Shown: positions 43,516 to 50,555 of the stretch, one piece after another
Position numbering within the stretch: the first letter of the stretch is position 1
Layout of the letters: the number at the start of each line of letters is the position of its first letter
Source: Brasilonema sennae CENA114
GTDB lineage: Bacteria; Cyanobacteriota; Cyanobacteriia; Cyanobacteriales; Nostocaceae
DNA: 64,000 bases
Direction: 5' to 3'
Assembly: GCF_006968745.1 (NCBI RefSeq)
Contig: NZ_CP030118.1
Location: 1,934,654 to 1,998,653, forward strand
Made by a program: the position numbers and the translations under genes
The notes under the pieces: model-generated
Told to the model about the DNA's origin: nothing
The model's input: only the letters and a program-made list of their open reading frames with translations
Database searches by the model: none

Positions 43516-43989
43516 ATGATTCAATCTTGGATGGTAATTGGGGCTGTGACTTTTGCGATCGCAGTTGGTACCTTTTTCATCACGCCTCGTGATGTTAAGT
43601 GGTTTGCACAGTTAACTCGCCCCAGGTGGTTGGTTTTTGAGCCGCTGATTCCGTTGATCTGGACTGTTGTATTTGTTTGCGGTGCTGCTTCTGCCAATAT
43701 TGTTTGGCAAAAAAATCCAGGAAGTTTGATAACTTGGCTCCTGATGGGTTCATTTGTTCTACTAGAAATTATTACCATCTCATACATTCCAGCAATGCTT
43801 AGATGGCGGAGTCTTAGAATTGGGGAAATTCTTGGATCAGTTGGTGTGATTTTAGGTGTACTGCTGACACTCTCTGTTTTGCCGATTTCTAAATTGGCAG
43901 CGTTGCTACTTCTGCCATACTTGGCTTGGAGTCCAGTGGGAACCTACACAACCGAGGAATTAATCCAGCTTAATCCTAAAGATGCGTAG
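43516..43989 (+). CDS. tspO: TspO/MBR family membrane protein, copy 2
   Basis: 157 residues from ATG 43516, set by alignment to copy 1 (MIQSWMVIG versus MIKSWMVIG); a longer frame from 43420 starts in repeat DNA. Five membrane helices with the same WF.QL.RPRWL.FE and WQKNPGS elements, roughly 60 percent identical by eye to copy 1. A tandem duplication that has diverged; both copies look intact. Convergent with ddpX. Confidence 0.88.
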   Translation: MIQSWMVIGAVTFAIAVGTFFITPRDVKWFAQLTRPRWLVFEPLIPLIWTVVFVCGAASANIVWQKNPGSLITWLLMGSFVLLEIITISYIPAMLRWRSLRIGEILGSVGVILGVLLTLSVLPISKLAALLLLPYLAWSPVGTYTTEELIQLNPKDA

Positions 43990-43998
43990 GTGCGTTAT

Positions 43999-44706
43999 CT
44001 ATACAATGCGTCCGTAGCGTGCTACCACAGGATTATTTGGATTGGCTTCATTATTCAGCCAAGCCCACATCTGATCTCCTAGGGAAAAATGCCACCATTC
44101 TCTTGGATTGCGTTGAAATCCAGCTTTTTCCATAATTAAGCACAATAGCTGGCGATTGTCATGATATTGCTGTGCGAGTGGATCAGAAGAATTAGCAAAG
44201 TAGTCTGGATGCGATCGCTCTGACATTTCATCTATCGGCGAACCCATCTCTACAATTTCCCCGGTATCATCTACTAGTGTCACATCCACAGCTGCACCCG
44301 TACTATGAGGAGGCGGAGTTTTTTCATCCAGACTAGGTTCAGCCCAAATTTTATAAACCTCCTCCCAGATGGCTTGACTTTTGTCTGGGGATAGTTCATC
44401 TGTAGTAAGTCCCGCCATTTGCAAAGCTTCGCCAAAAGCGTAATTCACCATAAACTTTTGCACAGCCACAGGACGATAACCATCAAAAATTTGCAGACGC
44501 CAGTGGGGACGCAGCAGCTGGAGGTAATTTTGGGCTGATATTAAGTTCTCAACAACGCTTTCGCGAAGAAAATAAGGAGAGTGTTCACCATAAGGTGCAC
44601 CCAATTTTTTATAAGGATGAGGAGATTCCACCGCGAACAGTTCTAAAGGAATCTCCACTAACATTTCACCACATTCGATTATTGGTATTTTATGATAAGG
44701 TCTCAT
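43999..44706 (-). CDS. ddpX: D-alanyl-D-alanine dipeptidase (VanX/DdpX family)
   Basis: 235 residues from ATG 44706, which overlaps the yidD stop (ATGA). Zinc ligands His134 ([10 protein letters not shown]), Asp141 and His206, catalytic Glu203 (REWWHF) and the stabilising Arg78 (DGYRP) are all present. It hydrolyses D-Ala-D-Ala, here more likely for wall turnover than vancomycin resistance, as no vanHA genes are near. No signal peptide, so cytosolic. The longer frame from 44823 just reads through yidD. Confidence 0.9.
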   Translation of the reverse strand: MRPYHKIPIIECGEMLVEIPLELFAVESPHPYKKLGAPYGEHSPYFLRESVVENLISAQNYLQLLRPHWRLQIFDGYRPVAVQKFMVNYAFGEALQMAGLTTDELSPDKSQAIWEEVYKIWAEPSLDEKTPPPHSTGAAVDVTLVDDTGEIVEMGSPIDEMSERSHPDYFANSSDPLAQQYHDNRQLLCLIMEKAGFQRNPREWWHFSLGDQMWAWLNNEANPNNPVVARYGRIV

Positions 44707-44963
44707 TCGTGATGTTGACAGCAAGATGACTGTTTTGTTGATGTTCTTGAGGCTTCCGGAACTGGATCGTAGCCACCCGGATGAAACGGATGACACCGCA
44801 AGATACGCCGAATTGCCAACCAACTACCGCGCCAGACTCCAAAACGTTCAATTGCTTCAATAGCATACATTGAACAAGTTGGTTGAAAACGACAAGTCGG
44901 GAGAAATAGCGGCGAGATAAACATTCGGTAAAAGCGAATCAGCAAAATCAATAATAATTTCAT
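44703..44963 (-). CDS. yidD: Membrane protein insertion efficiency factor YidD
   Basis: 86 residues from ATG 44963. Typical YidD sequence: [53 protein letters not shown] small membrane-associated partner of YidC. In many bacteria it sits in rpmH-rnpA-yidC, but here that cluster (57.5-60.4 kb) lacks it and yidD is coupled to ddpX instead. Confidence 0.93.
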   Translation of the reverse strand: MKLLLILLIRFYRMFISPLFLPTCRFQPTCSMYAIEAIERFGVWRGSWLAIRRILRCHPFHPGGYDPVPEASRTSTKQSSCCQHHE

Positions 44964-45733
44964 TGCTGTCACCTAGATCTAATAAAGTAGTAACAACAGT
45001 TATACTTATCCATTTTGTTGTATCGTTGCTGAATTCATTTTTTGATTTACAGTCTATTCCTCCTGTGTGGGTACAAAGTGCCGCCGTTGCAATTTGGGTG
45101 TTACTCATGCTAATTCTTGCATGGGTAGTGAATCGCGCCGCCAGTAAAGATCCAGAAGTTATACGGAAAATAGTTCACATTGGCACAGGTAATGTGATTC
45201 TGTTGGCTTGGTGGCTAGATATTCCCCCAATTGTAGGTATTACGGCTTCGATTGTAGCGAGTGTAGTGACCTTATTGTCCTACCAATTTCCGATTCTGCC
45301 TGGTATTAATAGCGTTGGACGCAAAAGTTTCGGGACATTTTTCTATGCCGTTAGTATTGGTGTTCTCATAGCCTGGTTTTGGACACTGCAAAAACCTCAC
45401 TATGCTGTACTCGGAATTTTAGTTATGACGTGGGGAGATGGATTAGCAGCTTTGGTAGGACAGAAAATAGGTCAAAATAAATACAATGTTTTTGGGAGAC
45501 AAAAAAGTTGGGAAGGTTCCCTGACAATGGCTGTCGTGAGTTTTATTATCAGTAGTTCAATTTTAGTGAGTGTACAAGGGAACCTTTGGCAAACTTGGCT
45601 GATATCTTTAACGGTTGCTCTAGTCGCTACTGGCTTAGAAGTAGTTTCGTTTCTTGGTATTGATAATTTGACAGTTCCTATAGGTAGTGCAGCGCTGGCT
45701 TATGTTTTAAGCCAGTTGATGGCAAATGGGTAA
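44963..45733 (+). CDS. Phytol/dolichol kinase family membrane protein (VTE5-like)
   Basis: 256 residues with about seven membrane helices. [53 protein letters not shown] and [11 protein letters not shown] are the conserved blocks of the SEC59/DGK1/VTE5 group, which use CTP to phosphorylate phytol or dolichol. In cyanobacteria this enzyme recycles chlorophyll-derived phytol toward tocopherol. Start uncertain: TTG 44963 abuts the divergent yidD start, and later in-frame starts exist. The dependence on a rare TTG deserves checking. Confidence 0.8.
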   Translation: MLSPRSNKVVTTVILIHFVVSLLNSFFDLQSIPPVWVQSAAVAIWVLLMLILAWVVNRAASKDPEVIRKIVHIGTGNVILLAWWLDIPPIVGITASIVASVVTLLSYQFPILPGINSVGRKSFGTFFYAVSIGVLIAWFWTLQKPHYAVLGILVMTWGDGLAALVGQKIGQNKYNVFGRQKSWEGSLTMAVVSFIISSSILVSVQGNLWQTWLISLTVALVATGLEVVSFLGIDNLTVPIGSAALAYVLSQLMANG

Positions 45734-45739
45734 TAAAAC

Positions 45740-45779
45740 CAGTAAACAGTGATAACTGATAACTGTTCACTGTTTACTG
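45740..45779. repeat. Heptamer-repeat hairpin after the phytol kinase gene
   Basis: CAGTAAACAGTG (45740-45751) is the exact complement of CACTGTTTACTG (45768-45779); the loop holds ATAACTGATAACTG. The same short-repeat family as at 43372 and 53171, here in inverted arrangement, and possibly working as a terminator. Confidence 0.6.
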
Positions 45780-45818
45780 TTTACTGTTAAAGGTTGAGAA
45801 ATATCAACACATCATCAA

Positions 45819-46250
45819 TCAGTAATCGTAGCGCCCGTGACGGTTATATCTGTAAGGGTTACGATATATGTCACGGTCATAAATGTACTCAGGATGGTAT
45901 TGTCTATCTTGATAATATCTGTTGTAATCATTATGTCGTCTACGGTAATCAATGTACTGTGGATGGTATCCACGACGGTAGTAAGATCTGTTGCTTTGTG
46001 AGCAAGGTCTACGATGACGGTAAGATCGACGAGTCTTGTAATGATGACGGTGTTTATGATGTTTTAGTTGTTCAGTGTCAGTCTCCCAATCTGTTTGAGT
46101 TGACAAATTATCTTCAACCTGAGCAACTTGTGTTCCTAATTCCTCGTAGTTTAACTGTGTTTTAATTCCTTTTTGGACTGATGCTGTGGCTACCTCTAAT
46201 CCAAGACAACTGGGTAATAGTAAAGCACTAATTACGAATTTCCAAAACAT
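45819..46250 (-). CDS. Secreted Tyr/Arg/His-rich hypothetical protein
   Basis: 143 residues. Signal peptide 1-23 (FVISALLLPSCLGLEVATA; the Cys15 context is not a clear lipobox). An acidic mid part is followed by a C-terminal region (about 65-143) very rich in Tyr, Arg, His and Asn (RRSYRHRRP, YHPQYIDYRRRH, DRDIYRNPYRYNRH). Low complexity, probably disordered, possibly surface- or metal-binding. A TTCCCTAG/CTAGGGAA hairpin (46274-46294) lies in its 5' leader. No family recognised. Confidence 0.65.
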   Translation of the reverse strand: MFWKFVISALLLPSCLGLEVATASVQKGIKTQLNYEELGTQVAQVEDNLSTQTDWETDTEQLKHHKHRHHYKTRRSYRHRRPCSQSNRSYYRRGYHPQYIDYRRRHNDYNRYYQDRQYHPEYIYDRDIYRNPYRYNRHGRYDY

Positions 46251-46695
46251 TGTTTCACATTCCTTATTTCTTGTTCCCTAGCAAAACTAGGGAATGTCTA
46301 CTGTGAGACTTTGGTTGAAAAAAGGATTTACGCAGTGAAACGAAAAATGAAGGCTGATTCTGCTGAAGGATAACAAAGCCTCTATAAATGCAATACCATC
46401 CGCCCAGGATGAAGGGAGTTCTTGGTGAGCGCTATCTTGATTTTTGGAAAAATTTTTATAAACAATAAAAATTTACAGCAATTCTATTTCATTTGTGTGA
46501 AAGTGCCTGCGCCTAAGCCTAAAGCGTTCTGCAGGCATACGCATAGTCACTTTGGAGAAACTAAAAGTCAGGGCATAAATTCACTCGTATTGCCGGATAA
46601 GAGGCGAAATGCCTACACTTACCCAAGCAATAGAATAAAAGTGGTTTTTAGCACCCACCGTAGTTTTGGCAGTAGCAATAATGATTCGTGAAAAT
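46251..46695. other. Gap, no gene
   Basis: Contains the leader hairpin at 46274-46294. An 89-codon plus frame (46422-46691) begins with TTG and shows no protein character. Nothing else recognised. Confidence 0.4.
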
Positions 46696-46737
46696 AGCTC
46701 CCCGACTTCAAGTTAGAAGCCGGGGAGCTTGTTTTTT
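46696..46737 (+). terminator. Strong terminator-type hairpin
   Basis: AGCTCCCCGACTTC (46696-46709) pairs with GAAGCCGGGGAGCT (46716-46729), one G-U, six-base loop, followed by TGTTTTTT. It is a textbook intrinsic terminator shape on the plus strand, yet no plus-strand gene precedes it closely. Similar hairpins end IS200/IS605 elements, so it may be a transposon-end relic. Confidence 0.65.
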
Positions 46738-46823
46738 CAAAACTTTTTTCTTGCCTTGATACCTTCTGCAGTATGCCTCATGCCTTGGAAGGAGTGTCAG
46801 ATAGGAGTATGTCACACATTTCT

Positions 46824-46976
46824 TTACCAAATGTCTGCTGTCTTCTTGTTATAAGGGTCTCCTGTAAATGGTTGTACGCCAGTATTGGGATATGCATCGT
46901 CTGACGGTGCAAAAATACGCATCGCAGCCTCAGAAATGTATTGGGTGACTTTAGCAAGTATTTCGGAGATAGCCAT
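46824..46976 (-). CDS. Small conserved-looking cyanobacterial protein, 50 residues
   Basis: ATG 46976 to TAA 46824, preceded by a G-run (GGGGG) about nine bases upstream. Sequence MAISEILAKVTQYISEAAMR then IFAPSDDAYPNTGVQPFTG and PYNKKTADIW. An amphipathic helix is followed by a compact Pro/Asp/Gly-rich C-terminal motif (PSDD.YP.TGVQPF.G.PY). I recall short cyanobacterial proteins with this same ending, function unknown. Composition and start signal support a real gene. Confidence 0.72.
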   Translation of the reverse strand: MAISEILAKVTQYISEAAMRIFAPSDDAYPNTGVQPFTGDPYNKKTADIW

Positions 46977-47362
46977 AATATCAAACCCCCATTTTTGTTA
47001 TCGCTTCACTTGCGATATGTCTTCTAATATATCTACTCTAGTTCTTCACATTCTCTTTGGTTGCGATTGGCAATATATCTATATTTTCTGCAATAATCAG
47101 TGATATATAGTTGCAATACTTTAGATTAAAAAAACAGTTCAATAAACAATCAAGGATAAGGGAATAAAAGTGTCAGTCAGATGATTTTTTATCTTTCATC
47201 CTCCGTTCGGCATAGTTTGACATTTCACTTCACTCTTTTAGGGATACTATTATTAATAATAAGTATAACTATTAAAATTCATTAAATATTTTACTAAACT
47301 AATAATATAGTAGTCGTCAAAACTCTAGTTCCAAGCACTTTCTGATAGCGCTCTTTCAATAG
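46977..47362. other. Gap upstream of pncB
   Basis: Very AT-rich, no gene. Its end leads into the pncB promoter and operator. Confidence 0.35.
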
Positions 47363-47393
47363 TTGACATTATTTATGGTAAAATTTACCATAA
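47363..47393 (+). promoter_or_regulatory. pncB promoter with probable NrtR operator
   Basis: TTGACA (47363-47368) and TACCAT (47386-47391) are spaced by 17 bases. Overlapping spacer and -10 is a perfect palindrome: half-sites TTATGGTAAA (47373-47382) and TTTACCATAA (47384-47393) around a central A. A gene for the NAD-sensing repressor NrtR lies 2.3 kb downstream in the same cluster, so this is most simply its operator, blocking the promoter when bound. Confidence 0.65.
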
Positions 47394-47426
47394 GTCAAAG
47401 AAGTATTCTTCTAAGGGCGCTATGTC

Positions 47427-48917
47427 ATGACTAGTTTCCCAAGTTGGAACCATGCATCTACAAACAATCAGCAACAGCAGAACACACAGAATCAAGAACT
47501 GACACTTTCTACTATTGATAACAGCCTGCTGACAGACCTTTACCAGTTGACAATGGCGGCTTGTTATGCGGGGGAAGGTGTAGAACAACGATGGGCAAGC
47601 TTTGAGTTGTTTGTCAGACGTTTGCCAGAGAATTTTGGCTATTTGATAGCTATGGGGCTGGCGCAAGTGTTGGAATATTTGGAAAAATACCACTTCAGTC
47701 CCTCTGGGATAGCGGCTTTGCAAGCAACTGGAATTTTTGCCAATGTTCCCGAGAGTTTTTGGTCACTGCTTGCTGAGGGACGTTTTACTGGCAATGTTTG
47801 GGCGGTACCTGAGGGAACAGCAGTGTTTGCGAATGAGCCTCTGTTGCGAGTGGAAGCACCTCTTTGGCAAGCACAACTGGTAGAAACTTACCTTTTGAAT
47901 ACCATAAATTACCAGAGTTTGATTGCGACACGTGCAGCAAGATTACGCGATGTGGCGTCTGAAAATGCAACACTGCTGGAATTTGGAACCAGACGGGCAT
48001 TTAGCCCGCAAGCGTCTTTGTGGGCGGCGCGTGCAGCACTGGCTGGTGGTTTGGATGCAACATCGAATGTGTTAGCGGCGCTACAACTGGGAGAAAAACC
48101 TAGTGGTACGATGGCTCACGCTTTGGTTATGGCACTGTCGGCAATGGAAGGTAGCGAAGACCAGGCATTTACTGTTTTTCATCGTTATTTCCCAGGTGCG
48201 CCTTTATTAATTGATACTTACGATACTATTGCAGCTGCCGAGCGGTTGTCTGCAAAGGTTAATTCCGGGGAAATCCAATTAGCCGGGGTTAGGTTGGATT
48301 CTGGTGATTTGGTGTCGTTGTCAAAACAAGTGCGATGGCTTCTTCCAGATGTGTCAATTTTTGCAAGTGGCGACTTGGACGAGTGGGAAATCGCGCGGCT
48401 TAAGGCTGCTGGTGCGCAGATTGATGGTTATGGGCTGGGAACACGACTGGTGACTGGTTCTGCTGTCAATGGAGTCTACAAACTGGTGGAAATTGATGGG
48501 ACTCCGGTGATGAAACATTCGAGTGGTAAGGCGACTTACCCAGGACGTAAGCAGATTTTTCGCTCTTTTGAGGGAAGTCAGGTGAAAGCAGACTGTTTGG
48601 GCTTGGTGAGTGAAGAACACGGAAGATATGGAAACGAAGAATTTCCCCAATCTTCACATCTGCCTTTGTTGCAGTTGTTTGTTAAGGAAGGTAAACGGGT
48701 GCAAGCACAACAGACTTTGGCAGAAATTCGACAAAGGACTGCCACTTCCGTTGCTAGTTTGCCAGACCAGACGCGACGTTTGGAGAATCCCGTATCGGTG
48801 AAAGTGGAGATTTCTGAACAGTTACAACAGTTGACTCAAAAGACGAAGAACCTGACTGCACAGTTAGAGAGCGGAGCAGGGAGTAAGGGAGTGAGGGAGA
48901 ATAATTTTGATTACTAA
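47427..48917 (+). CDS. pncB: Nicotinate phosphoribosyltransferase
   Basis: 496 residues. A Gln/Asn-rich N-terminal tail (1-30) is followed by LLTDLYQLTMAACY, FELFVRRLPENFGYLIAMGL, EFGTRRAFSPQASLWAARAA, DTYDT, GVRLDSGDL, IFASGDLDEW and GYGLGTRLVT, the fold and PRPP/nicotinate sites of the type II PRTase. It makes nicotinate mononucleotide in NAD salvage, cytosolic. The last 15 residues (GAGSKGVRENNFDY region) come from a purine-rich repeat. First gene of an NAD cluster and controlled by the palindrome upstream. Confidence 0.94.
   Translation: MTSFPSWNHASTNNQQQQNTQNQELTLSTIDNSLLTDLYQLTMAACYAGEGVEQRWASFELFVRRLPENFGYLIAMGLAQVLEYLEKYHFSPSGIAALQATGIFANVPESFWSLLAEGRFTGNVWAVPEGTAVFANEPLLRVEAPLWQAQLVETYLLNTINYQSLIATRAARLRDVASENATLLEFGTRRAFSPQASLWAARAALAGGLDATSNVLAALQLGEKPSGTMAHALVMALSAMEGSEDQAFTVFHRYFPGAPLLIDTYDTIAAAERLSAKVNSGEIQLAGVRLDSGDLVSLSKQVRWLLPDVSIFASGDLDEWEIARLKAAGAQIDGYGLGTRLVTGSAVNGVYKLVEIDGTPVMKHSSGKATYPGRKQIFRSFEGSQVKADCLGLVSEEHGRYGNEEFPQSSHLPLLQLFVKEGKRVQAQQTLAEIRQRTATSVASLPDQTRRLENPVSVKVEISEQLQQLTQKTKNLTAQLESGAGSKGVRENNFDY
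48876..48905. repeat. Purine-rich repeat at the pncB 3' end
   Basis: GAGCAGGGAGTAAGGGAGTG and GAGGGAG match the run at 59327-59362. It is read as the C-terminal tail of PncB. Confidence 0.6.
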
Positions 48918-48967
48918 TGACCAATGATTGCTTAATGGTACAAGCCCCCAGATTAATCCTGTGGAAT

Positions 48968-49035
48968 TAATCCAAAATCTAAAATCCAAAATCTAAAATC
49001 CAAAATCTAAAATCCAAAATCTAAAATCCAAAATT
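48968..49035. repeat. 14-bp tandem repeat between pncB and nadD
   Basis: About five head-to-tail units of AAAATCTAAAATCC. Related AAAATCTAAAATTC words occur at 33000 and 33125. No spacers, so not CRISPR. Confidence 0.75.
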
Positions 49036-49043
49036 GTCTGACT

Positions 49044-49628
49044 ATGAAAGTTGCTCTGTTTGGTACGAGTGCTGATCCACCAACTGCTGGACACCAAGCG
49101 GTTATTCGTTGGCTGTCAGACCATTTTGATTGGGTGGCAGTTTGGGCGGCAAATAATCCATTGAAATCGCATCAAACCCCTTTAGAACATCGGGTAGCAA
49201 TGTTAAATTTCTTGATTTTGGATATTGACTCATCAAAGCATAATATTGCTTTGGAACAGGAATTAAGTCACTTGAGAACGCTGGAAACATTAGAGAAAGC
49301 AAAAAAACGTTGGTCAGAGGCGGAGTTTACATTAGTGGTTGGTTCAGATTTACTAGCTCAATTACCGCGCTGGTATCGTATTGAAGATTTATTGCAACAA
49401 GTACAACTTTTGGTCATACCGCGCCCAAGATATGCAATAGATGAATCTAATTTACATATTGTGCAAAAACTCGGAGGGAAAGTCACGGTTGCCAAGTTTA
49501 TTGGTCTAGATGTGTCCTCAACAGCGTATCGTGAAAATGGCGATCGCGAAGCCCTGACACCTCTAGTCGTTGATTATATTCACAAAGAGCATTTGTACAA
49601 ATGTCTACCCGAAAATTTAACTTGTTAA
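49044..49628 (+). CDS. nadD: Nicotinate-nucleotide adenylyltransferase
   Basis: 194 residues. Nucleotidyltransferase start VALFGTSADPPTAGHQAV: the usual HxGH is TAGH, keeping the second His. VVGSDLL and the C-terminal LDVSSTAYRENG (the ISSTxxR motif) are present. It adenylates nicotinate mononucleotide to deamido-NAD. It sits between pncB and nrtR on the same strand. The first His replacement is seen in some cyanobacterial members, from memory, and probably does not abolish activity. Confidence 0.9.
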   Translation: MKVALFGTSADPPTAGHQAVIRWLSDHFDWVAVWAANNPLKSHQTPLEHRVAMLNFLILDIDSSKHNIALEQELSHLRTLETLEKAKKRWSEAEFTLVVGSDLLAQLPRWYRIEDLLQQVQLLVIPRPRYAIDESNLHIVQKLGGKVTVAKFIGLDVSSTAYRENGDREALTPLVVDYIHKEHLYKCLPENLTC

Positions 49629-49697
49629 ACTATAAGTACTTTTGCCAAGCTACTCCAAATCCTAAACTCAAAATTGCATTCAATTGAAAACGGCTAT

Positions 49698-50444
49698 ATG
49701 CCAGGACACAACAAAATAAAGATTGTACACGCGCTAAAACAACCACCTTTAGCAGATTTCAAGGTCGGTGTTGATAATGTTATTTTCTCTGTAGATACTG
49801 CACAAAATCGACTGCTGGTTCTATTAGTCATGAGACACCAGGAGCCATTTTTAAATTCTTGGAGTCTTCCTGGTACTTTGGTACGTCAAGGTGAGTCTTT
49901 AGAAGATGCTGCGTATCGGATTCTGTCTGAAAAAATAAGGGTAAAAAACCTTTATTTAGAGCAACTTTATACTTTTGGAGGACCATCACGTGATCCCCGG
50001 GAAGCAAGCGATAGTTATGGTGTACGTTATCTATCGGTGAGTTACTTTGCCCTCGTGCGATTTGAGGAAGCAGAATTGATTGCTGATGGAGTCACTGGAA
50101 TAGCTTGGTATCCGGTGAAGCAATTGCCGCAACTAGCTTTTGACCATAACAAGATTTTGGCATACGGACACAGGCGTTTGCGAAATAAGTTGGAGTATAG
50201 TCCAGTCGCATTTGAAGTGTTGCCAGAAGTGTTTACTTTGAATGATTTATATCAGTTATATACTACAGTTTTAGGAGAAATCTTTTCTGATTACTCTAAT
50301 TTTCGAGCGCGTTTACTCAAGTTAGGTTTTCTATACGATACAGGAATAAAGGTGTCGCGTGGTGCTGGTCGTCCAGCTAGTTTATATAAATTTGATGCGG
50401 AAGCTTTTGCTCCTTTTAAGGATAAACCTTTGGTTTTTCTTTAA
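49698..50444 (+). CDS. nrtR: NrtR, Nudix-related transcriptional regulator of NAD metabolism
   Basis: 248 residues from ATG 49698 (TTG 49674 gives a longer but less likely form). Nudix domain about 15-155 with a degenerate box: GTLVRQGESLEDAAYRIL keeps G and E but lacks the REUxEE glutamates, so it senses ADP-ribose-type ligands rather than hydrolysing them. C-terminal winged helix about 165-248 (FTLNDLYQLYTTVLGE; RLLKLGFLYDTG; RGAGRPASLYKFD). It should repress NAD genes through the palindrome before pncB. Confidence 0.88.
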   Translation: MPGHNKIKIVHALKQPPLADFKVGVDNVIFSVDTAQNRLLVLLVMRHQEPFLNSWSLPGTLVRQGESLEDAAYRILSEKIRVKNLYLEQLYTFGGPSRDPREASDSYGVRYLSVSYFALVRFEEAELIADGVTGIAWYPVKQLPQLAFDHNKILAYGHRRLRNKLEYSPVAFEVLPEVFTLNDLYQLYTTVLGEIFSDYSNFRARLLKLGFLYDTGIKVSRGAGRPASLYKFDAEAFAPFKDKPLVFL

Positions 50445-50555
50445 TTACAAAAATGTATGGATACAATAGCAGCTTGTTGTAACTCTGGCAGACAAACATT
50501 ATAGAGCGCAACATGTCTGTTAAGAGGACGAAGAGAAGAAAACAAAAAGAGGAAA

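Noticed and set aside
46422..46691. 89-residue plus-strand ORF
   Set aside because: TTG start, no Shine-Dalgarno and no protein-like composition; the region ends in an isolated hairpin.
48968..49035. CRISPR array
   Set aside because: Units of 14 bases follow each other without spacers, and no cas genes are present; the heptamer arrays at 43372 and 53171 are rejected for the same reason.
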